This document shows positions 14,221 to 19,261 of a stretch of DNA of 19,261 bases, piece after piece. Position numbers and translations under genes: made by a program. Each line of letters begins with the position of its first letter. The first letter of the stretch is position 1. The stretch spans positions 1-19,261 of the forward strand of contig JAJRRZ010000037.1 in assembly GCA_024279045.1 (NCBI GenBank), in the 5' to 3' direction. The notes beneath the pieces were generated by a model. That model worked only from the letters and a program-made list of their open reading frames with translations. It searched no databases and was not told where the DNA came from. Origin of the DNA: Alphaproteobacteria bacterium. Lineage in GTDB: Bacteria > Pseudomonadota > Alphaproteobacteria > Rhizobiales > Aestuariivirgaceae.

Positions 14221-15816
14221 ATGGCAGCGAAGCCGAAGGTTCTCATTTCCGACAAGCTTTCCGAAACCGCCGTGCAGATCTTCACTGCACGCGGCATCGA
14301 CGTGGATTACGAGCCCGAACTGGGCAAGGACAAGGAGCAGCTTGCCCTGCGCATCGGCGCCTATGACGGGCTGGCGGTGCGCTCCGCCACGAAGGTAACG
14401 GCGAAGATCATCGAGCAGGCCACCAACCTGAAGGTGATTGGCCGCGCCGGCATCGGCGTGGACAACATCGACGTGCCAGCCGCCACGGCGCGCGGCATCA
14501 TCGTCATGAACACGCCCATGGGCAACGCCGTTACCACCGCCGAGCACGCCATCGCCATGATGCTGGCGCTGGCGCGCAACATCCCGCAGGCCAACGAATC
14601 GACGAAGGCCGGCAAGTGGGAGAAGAACAGGTTCATGGGCGTGGAGGTCTATCGCAAGACGCTGGGGCTGATCGGCTGCGGCAACATCGGCTCCATCGTT
14701 GCCAACCGCGCGCAGGGGCTGCACATGCGGGTAATCGCCTTCGACCCGTTCCTGACAGAGGAGCGCGCCCGTGAAATCGGCGTGGAGAAGGTGGACTTCG
14801 ACGAGCTGCTCGCACGCGCCGACTTCCTCTCCCTGCACACGCCGCTGACCGACAAGACGAAAAACATCATCGACGCAACGGCGCTGGCGAAGATGAAGCC
14901 CGGCGCGCGGGTGATCAACTGCGCCCGTGGTGGCCTGGTGGTGGAGAAGGATCTCTACGAGGCCATCAAGTCCGGCCACATTGCCGGTGCGGCAATGGAC
15001 GTGTTCGAGGAAGAGCCGGCGCGCGAAAATCCGCTGTTCGAACTGGACAACGTCATCTGCACGCCCCACCTGGGCGCCTCCACCTCGGAAGCACAGGAGA
15101 ACGTCGCCATCCAGATCGCCGAGCAGATTTCCGACTATCTGCTCACCGGTGCGGTGAGCAACGCGCTGAACATGCCGTCCATCACGGCAGAGGAAGCGCC
15201 GGTGCTGAAGCCCTACATCGAGCTGGCCGAAAAGCTGGGGCTGTTCATCGGCCAGATCGTCGGCTCGGCCATCGAGGACGTTACCATCGAATATGCCGGC
15301 TCGGTCGGCGAGCTGAACATCGGCGCGCTGAGCTCCGCCCTGCTGGCCGGGCTGCTGCGGCCCACCCTGGGCGAGGACATCAACATGGTCTCCGCGCCGG
15401 TGGTGGCGAAGGAGCGCGGCATGACCATCAACGAGGTGCGCCAGACCCAGCGCGGCGTCTACGAGGGCTACATCCGCCTAGAGGTGGCCACGGAAAACTC
15501 CCGCCGCTCGGTGGCCGGCACCGTCTTCGCCGATGGCAAGCCGCGCATCATCCAGGCCAAGAACATCAACATGGAGGCGGAGTTCGGCGCGTACATGCTC
15601 TATGTCATCAACGAGGACAAGCCCGGTTTCCTCGGCGCGCTGGGCACCCTGCTGGGCGAGGCTGGCGTGAACATCGCCAATTTCAACCTGGGCCGCGCCG
15701 CGCCGGGTGGCGAGGCCGTGGCGCTGGTGGAGGTGGACGAGCCGCTGCCGGCGGCGGTGCTGGAGCAGGTGCGCGCCCTGCCGCAGGTGAAGTGGGCCTC
15801 GGCCATGGAGTTCTGA
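14221..15816 (+). CDS. serA: D-3-phosphoglycerate dehydrogenase (long form with ACT domain)
   Basis: First committed step of serine synthesis: oxidises 3-phosphoglycerate to 3-phosphohydroxypyruvate with NAD. The 531-residue length marks the long form. Domains in order are a split substrate-binding domain (1-100 and about 285-320), a Rossmann NAD domain with GLIGCGNIGS (149-158), an intervening domain (about 320-450), and an ACT regulatory domain (about 455-531, YMLYVINEDKPGFLGALGTLL) that usually binds serine for feedback control. The catalytic residues are Arg236 (NCARGG), Glu265 (VFEEEP) and His283 (TPHLGAS). The ATG at 14221 has AGGAG 9 nt upstream; an in-frame ATG at 14167 lies inside a hairpin and lacks a ribosome binding site. 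The next gene begins 52 nt downstream on the same strand. Confidence 0.97.
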   Translation: MAAKPKVLISDKLSETAVQIFTARGIDVDYEPELGKDKEQLALRIGAYDGLAVRSATKVTAKIIEQATNLKVIGRAGIGVDNIDVPAATARGIIVMNTPMGNAVTTAEHAIAMMLALARNIPQANESTKAGKWEKNRFMGVEVYRKTLGLIGCGNIGSIVANRAQGLHMRVIAFDPFLTEERAREIGVEKVDFDELLARADFLSLHTPLTDKTKNIIDATALAKMKPGARVINCARGGLVVEKDLYEAIKSGHIAGAAMDVFEEEPARENPLFELDNVICTPHLGASTSEAQENVAIQIAEQISDYLLTGAVSNALNMPSITAEEAPVLKPYIELAEKLGLFIGQIVGSAIEDVTIEYAGSVGELNIGALSSALLAGLLRPTLGEDINMVSAPVVAKERGMTINEVRQTQRGVYEGYIRLEVATENSRRSVAGTVFADGKPRIIQAKNINMEAEFGAYMLYVINEDKPGFLGALGTLLGEAGVNIANFNLGRAAPGGEAVALVEVDEPLPAAVLEQVRALPQVKWASAMEF

Positions 15817-15868
15817 TGCCCGCGCCAGCCCGGCGCATGGCAGGGCCGGAGCCTAGAGTCTGGACACA

Positions 15869-16915
15869 ATGACGCACGAGCACGACAGGTGGCGCGGCAT
15901 GGTGGCCGTTACCGGCGGCACCGGCTTCATCGGGCGGCATGTCATCGCTGCGCTGCTCAAGCGTGGCTGGTGGGTGCGCGCCTTCACCCGGGACGAAACG
16001 CGCCTGCGCCGGGCGCTGGCCGACATCGGTGTGCAGGCCGATGGCTGCTGCGTGAAGCTGGATTTCACCCCTGGCGATCTGTGCGATGGCGACGCCTGCG
16101 CGCGGTTGCTGCGGGAGGCCGATGCCGTGGTGCACGTCGCCGGGCTGGTGAAGGCCGCAGATGCCCAGGCCTTCATGCGGGTGAACACCGAGGCCACAGC
16201 GGCGCTGGCGGCACAAGCGGCACAAGTCGGCACGGCGCGTTTCGTGCATGTCTCCTCGCTGGCCGCGCGTGAGCCGCAACTGTCAACTTACGCCCGCTCC
16301 AAGCGCAGCGGCGAGGAAGCGGTGCTCTCGGCGCTGGGAAGGCGCGCGGTGGTGGTGCGTCCGCCAGCGGTCTACGGGCCGGGTGATGAGGCCACCTTTG
16401 CCCTGGTGAAACAACTGACCCGCCGCCACGGCTTCGTTCCGGGGCGGCGGGATCAGCGCCTGTCGCTGATACATGTGCGCGACCTGGCCGCGGGCATCGC
16501 CACGCTGCTGGAACCGCAAGCCGGCACGGATGTGGAAGGCGCGGTGCTGGAGATCGACGACGGGCGTGCGGGCGGCTATACATGGGCCGACATGGCGGCA
16601 CAGGCCGCGCGCACACTGGGGCGCGATGTGCGGTTGCACCTGTTGCCGCGTCCTGTGGTGAAAGGTGCCGCGGCGCTGGCCGATGGCGTCTCGCGGCTGA
16701 CGGGACGGGCATTCATGCTGTCGCGCGAGAAGGTAGGCGAGCTGTATCACCCCGACTGGGTAGCCCGTTCGCCAAAGGTGCAGGAGCACACCGACTGGGC
16801 GCCGCGCCTCAAATTTGCCGAAGGTTTGCGCGATACGCTTGCCTATTGGCGCCAGCGCGGGCGAATTGCCGACGGCGTGATGCAGGCAAGCGCGGGCGCA
16901 AAGAAGGAGTCTTGA
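15869..16915 (+). CDS. NAD(P)-dependent epimerase/reductase, CerR-like (ceramide pathway)
   Basis: Extended short-chain dehydrogenase of 348 residues. The N-terminal nucleotide-binding loop is VTGGTGFIG (14-22); the catalytic set is Ser130 in VHVSSLAA and Tyr141/Lys145 in TYARSK; RPPAVYGPGDEATFALVKQLTR (164-185) follows the fold. The chain resembles the NDUFA9-like atypical epimerase group. In Caulobacter a protein of this type (CerR) lies beside acp and spt and reduces the 3-keto group of oxidised ceramide. Here it is also immediately upstream of acp and spt, which is the main reason for the proposed role; sequence alone supports only a sugar-epimerase-like reductase. acp starts 1 nt after its stop, so co-translation is likely. 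The start at 15869 has no strong ribosome binding site. Confidence 0.78.
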   Translation: MTHEHDRWRGMVAVTGGTGFIGRHVIAALLKRGWWVRAFTRDETRLRRALADIGVQADGCCVKLDFTPGDLCDGDACARLLREADAVVHVAGLVKAADAQAFMRVNTEATAALAAQAAQVGTARFVHVSSLAAREPQLSTYARSKRSGEEAVLSALGRRAVVVRPPAVYGPGDEATFALVKQLTRRHGFVPGRRDQRLSLIHVRDLAAGIATLLEPQAGTDVEGAVLEIDDGRAGGYTWADMAAQAARTLGRDVRLHLLPRPVVKGAAALADGVSRLTGRAFMLSREKVGELYHPDWVARSPKVQEHTDWAPRLKFAEGLRDTLAYWRQRGRIADGVMQASAGAKKES

Positions 16916-16916
16916 C

Positions 16917-17156
16917 ATGGGCGAGGACATTGCACAGACCATCCTGCGCCTGCTGCAGCCTTACAACAAGGACGATGTGGCGCTGACGGCGGAGACAAAC
17001 ATCGCCGCGGATCTGAACATCGATTCGGCGGATGTGCTGAACTTCGTCATGGAGGTGGAGGACGAATTCGACATCGACATCTCGGTCAACGAGCTCGCCG
17101 ACATCCACACCGTGGCGCAACTGGCCGAACTGGTGAAATCCCGCTTGCCGGGCTAG
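16917..17156 (+). CDS. Dedicated acyl carrier protein next to serine palmitoyltransferase
   Basis: Small acidic four-helix protein of 79 residues. The phosphopantetheine attachment Ser37 lies in DLNIDSADVLNFVMEVEDEF, a DSA variant of the usual DSL motif. It differs from the housekeeping fatty-acid ACP, which lies with the fab genes elsewhere. In sphingolipid loci of Caulobacter and other alphaproteobacteria a special ACP carries the acyl chain to serine palmitoyltransferase, and the position here fits that role. AAGGAG lies 7 nt before the ATG, and the gene is 1 nt from cerR. Its stop TAG (17154-17156) is made of the TA flank plus the first G of the palindromic element; without the insertion the codon would read TAA, so the protein is unchanged. 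Confidence 0.9.
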   Translation: MGEDIAQTILRLLQPYNKDDVALTAETNIAADLNIDSADVLNFVMEVEDEFDIDISVNELADIHTVAQLAELVKSRLPG

Positions 17157-17316
17157 GCTCAGGACTCTTAAAGAGGCATGGCAGATGCGTCATTTGCGCA
17201 AAATATCAGCGTTCTTTTGTCCGCCGGGAATACCCATAGGTATTTCCAAGGACAAAAGGGCGCTGATATACAGCGCAAATGGCGCAGATGCCGTGCAAAT
17301 TTATGGGTCCTGAGCC
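17156..17316. mobile_element. 161-bp palindromic MITE-like element, copy 2 (intact)
   Basis: The ends are perfect 10-bp inverted repeats, GGCTCAGGAC (17156-17165) and GTCCTGAGCC (17307-17316), flanked on both sides by TA (17154-17155, 17317-17318). The palindrome continues almost to the centre near 17236: CATTTGCGC, ATATCAGCG, CTTTTGTCC and ATACC all recur inverted. The whole element can form a long hairpin. No transposase is encoded. TA duplication and short size suggest mobilisation by an IS630/mariner-type transposase, as for Correia and RUP elements in other bacteria; this parentage is inferred. The element separates acp from spt by 222 nt and stays open in the spt frame. Confidence 0.85.
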
Positions 17317-17378
17317 TAAAGCCCACTCTTGCATCGTTCATCCACCGTTCAGGTTCCCCCCGCAATAGCCGAGGATAC

Positions 17379-18596
17379 ATGCCCGACCTGCTGGACAAAT
17401 ATCGCAAGCTGAAAAGCCGCCACGACGCGCTGGTTCGCTTCGGCGCCGATGCGGTAATGCTGGTGAACGAGCGCCTGCTGTCGCCAACTCGCGCCATCAT
17501 CAACGGGCGCGAGACCATCCTTGCCGGCACCAACAACTATCTGGGCCTGACCTTCGAGAAAGAGTGTATCAAGGCAGGCGAGCAGGCCCTGCGCGACTAT
17601 GGCACCGGCACCACCGGTTCACGCATTGCCAATGGCACCTATGCGCTGCACGTGGCGCTGGAGCAGGCGTTGGCCGATTTCATGCAGCGCCAGCACTGCA
17701 TGGTGTTCTCCACCGGCTTTCAGGCCAACCTGGGCATGATCGCCGGTCTTGCCGGGAGCAACGACACCATCTTCATCGACATGGATTCCCACGCCTCCAT
17801 TCACGACGGCTGCCGCCTGTCGGGGGCGAAGGTGGTGGTGTTCCGCCACAACGACGTGGAACACCTGCGCCGCCGGCTGGAGCGCAACCCGCCACGGGAA
17901 GGTGGCGGGCGGCTGGTCATTGTCGAGGGGCTGTATTCCATGCTCGGCGATACCGCCCCGCTGAGGGAGATCGTGGCCCTGAAGGACGAACATGACTTTC
18001 AGTTGCTGGTGGACGAGGCGCATTCCTTCGGCGTGCTGGGCGAAACCGGGCGCGGCCTGGCGGAGGCGGAAGGGGTGGAAGATGGCGTGGATTTCGTCGT
18101 CGGCACCTTCTCCAAGTCGCTGGGCGGCATCGGCGGCTATGCGGTGAGCGATCATCCCGATTTCGATGTGCTACGCTACGCCAGCCGTCCCTACATGTTC
18201 ACCGCCGCGCCCGCGCCGGCCTCCATGGCCACAACGCTGTGCATCCTGCAACAGATCTCGGCCAGGCCACAATTGCGCCAGCAGCTATGGAAAAACGCGC
18301 AACAGCTCCATGGCGGGCTGAAAACACGCGGCTTCCAGCTGGGCTTTGACGGAGTTTCGCCGGTGGTGGCGGTCATTTGCCCATCGGAAGAGGCCGCGGT
18401 GGTGATGTGGAACGCCCTGCTGGAAAATGGTGTCTACGTGAACCTCGCCCTGCCGCCGGGCACGCCAAACAAGCTGGCGTTGCTGCGCTGCTCGGTTTCC
18501 GCCGCGCACACCGCAGAGGAAATCGATGCGGTAATCGACGCCTTCGTGGCGGCACGTGATGCAATGCTGGCCATGATGGCACAGCAAAGTGGCTGA
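17379..18596 (+). CDS. spt: Serine palmitoyltransferase (alpha-oxoamine synthase)
   Basis: Soluble PLP enzyme condensing L-serine with an acyl thioester to form 3-ketosphinganine-type long-chain base, the first step of sphingolipid synthesis. The 405-residue protein shows GTNNYLGLTF (51-60), YGTGTTGSRIANGTY (74-88), His138 in MDSHASIHDGC, Asp212 and His215 in VDEAHSFGVLGETGRG, and the Schiff-base Lys246 in VGTFSKSLGGIGGY. TFSKS and the RPYMFTAAPAP segment fit serine palmitoyltransferase better than BioF or Kbl. I chose the ATG at 17379 (GAGGA just upstream) since homology begins at LLDKYRKLKSRHDALVRFG. The frame stays open back through the palindromic element, but those extra 67 residues are element-derived. 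With acp and the CerR-like gene upstream the role is well supported; 5-aminolevulinate synthase is less likely. Confidence 0.9.
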   Translation: MPDLLDKYRKLKSRHDALVRFGADAVMLVNERLLSPTRAIINGRETILAGTNNYLGLTFEKECIKAGEQALRDYGTGTTGSRIANGTYALHVALEQALADFMQRQHCMVFSTGFQANLGMIAGLAGSNDTIFIDMDSHASIHDGCRLSGAKVVVFRHNDVEHLRRRLERNPPREGGGRLVIVEGLYSMLGDTAPLREIVALKDEHDFQLLVDEAHSFGVLGETGRGLAEAEGVEDGVDFVVGTFSKSLGGIGGYAVSDHPDFDVLRYASRPYMFTAAPAPASMATTLCILQQISARPQLRQQLWKNAQQLHGGLKTRGFQLGFDGVSPVVAVICPSEEAAVVMWNALLENGVYVNLALPPGTPNKLALLRCSVSAAHTAEEIDAVIDAFVAARDAMLAMMAQQSG

Positions 18597-18629
18597 CAAG
18601 ACGGCTGGTGGGACAATGGGGTGCTCCCC

Positions 18630-19112
18630 TCACACACCGGTGGAGCCGAAGCCGCCATCATTGCGCGGGGTGTCATCAAGGCCCTCAACCTCCTGCCATT
18701 CGACACACACCACCGGCGCAATGACAAGCTGGGCAATGCGCATGCCACGCTCGATGGCGAAGGGCGCATCACCATGGTTGATCAGCAGCACGCCGACCTC
18801 TCCGCGATAGTCGGCATCGATGGTGCCGGGGCTGTTCAGGCAGGTAATGCCATGCTTCAGCGCCAGGCCGGAGCGCGGGCGCACCTGCGCCTCGAAACCC
18901 ACCGGCAGGGAAATGGCAATGCCGCTGGGAACAAGCACACGCTGACCGGGCCGCAGAACCACCGGCGCATCAGGCGAAACGGCGGCGCGCAGATCCATCC
19001 CGGCGGCATGTTCGGTGGTGTATTCCGGCAGCGGCAGGTCCGCGGCGTGCGGCAATCGGCGGATGCGCACCCGCATAACGCCGCCGCCGTGGCTGTTGCT
19101 GCCTGCGGGCAT
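18630..19112 (-). CDS. dut: Deoxyuridine 5'-triphosphate nucleotidohydrolase (dUTPase)
   Basis: Splits dUTP to dUMP and diphosphate, keeping uracil out of DNA and supplying dUMP for thymidylate synthesis. It is the homotrimeric type, 160 residues, with all five motifs: AGMDLRA (37-43), RPRSGLA (78-84), LNSPGTIDADYRGE (92-105, with Asp99 and Tyr102 in the active site), RGMRIAQLV (122-130) and the C-terminal RNDGGFGSTG (150-159). The ATG at 19112 overlaps the gpmA stop by one base (TGATG) and has AAGGA 6 nt upstream, so the genes are coupled. An ATG at 19076 would remove a 12-residue Gly/Ser-rich tip but has no ribosome binding site. It converges on spt with 33 nt between the stops. Confidence 0.96.
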   Translation of the reverse strand: MPAGSNSHGGGVMRVRIRRLPHAADLPLPEYTTEHAAGMDLRAAVSPDAPVVLRPGQRVLVPSGIAISLPVGFEAQVRPRSGLALKHGITCLNSPGTIDADYRGEVGVLLINHGDAPFAIERGMRIAQLVIAPVVCVEWQEVEGLDDTPRNDGGFGSTGV

Positions 19113-19261
19113 CAATCTTCCTTGTGCTCCAGCACTTCCTTGCGCACCACGTTGCCCTGCTCATCCAGCTCGTAAAGAATGGGCACGCCGGTTTCCAGCT
19201 CCAGCTTCAGCACCTCTTCCGGCGAGAGCTTTTCCAGCCACATGATGATGGCGCGCAAGGA
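19112..19261 (-). CDS. gpmA: 2,3-bisphosphoglycerate-dependent phosphoglycerate mutase, C-terminal fragment
   Basis: The last 49 codons of a gene cut by the right edge of the window. SLRAIIMWLEKLSPEEVLKLELETGVPILYELDEQG matches the end of the cofactor-dependent phosphoglycerate mutase of glycolysis, whose family reads similarly (SLRALVKYLD..ISDEEI..LNIPTGVPLVYELDE). The enzyme interconverts 3- and 2-phosphoglycerate; 3-phosphoglycerate is also the SerA substrate, though the genes are on opposite strands. The catalytic histidines lie outside the window. The protein ends shortly after this block, so it is a short-tail form. The stop overlaps the dut start. Confidence 0.85.
   Translation of the reverse strand, partial: SLRAIIMWLEKLSPEEVLKLELETGVPILYELDEQGNVVRKEVLEHKED

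Noticed and set aside
17178..17378. 67-residue N-terminal extension of serine palmitoyltransferase
   Set aside because: It is the translation of the palindromic element and its flank; similar peptide pieces appear at copy 1, and serine palmitoyltransferase homology begins only after the ATG at 17379, which has GAGGA before it.
18597..18629. Terminator between spt and dut
   Set aside because: Only GGGG-TGCT-CCCC with 4 pairs and no T-run is present, too weak to call.

Overview
The window is a 19.3 kb GC-rich stretch of an alphaproteobacterial chromosome. The evidence is the mix of genes: a class II (B12-dependent) ribonucleotide reductase, an alphaproteobacterial-type SerC behind what looks like the serC leader RNA, a ceramide-type cassette (CerR-like reductase, dedicated acyl carrier protein, serine palmitoyltransferase), and FtsE/FtsX beside a DUF3426-like gene. 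I cannot fix the order; a Rhodospirillales-like or Caulobacter-like relative is plausible. I see no tRNA, rRNA, CRISPR, phage or plasmid genes. Most of the content is core metabolism, with a few mobile-element remnants.

Layout: (1) The C-terminal part of an OmpR-type response regulator (+) enters from the left and converges on nrdJ (-). A short palindromic element sits between them. (2) ftsE-ftsX-plsC (-) form a tight operon with nrdJ behind them. Divergent from ftsE is a one-pass membrane protein with a DUF3426-like outer domain. (3) A persulfide-dioxygenase-like metallo-beta-lactamase gene (+) follows, with an AT-rich palindrome at its promoter and a strong terminator behind it, then a D-amino-acid transaminase. 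(4) A 356-nt non-coding stretch ends in a second strong intrinsic terminator and probably holds a small RNA. (5) ispG, an oligosaccharide flippase and a CelD/FemAB-like acyltransferase run leftward. (6) serC-serA-cerR-acp-spt run rightward as a likely operon. (7) dut (-) and the 3' end of gpmA (-) close the window, overlapping by one base.

The most interesting unit is serC-serA-cerR-acp-spt. SerA and SerC make two of the three steps to L-serine. Serine palmitoyltransferase uses serine, with an acyl chain plausibly carried by the adjacent ACP, to make the long-chain base. The CerR-like protein would reduce the 3-keto group. The arrangement suggests that serine supply is coupled to sphingolipid synthesis. 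A 161-bp palindromic miniature element (MITE-like, flanked by TA) lies between acp and spt, exactly at the acp stop codon. A second, partly deleted copy begins exactly at the response-regulator stop codon at the other end of the window.
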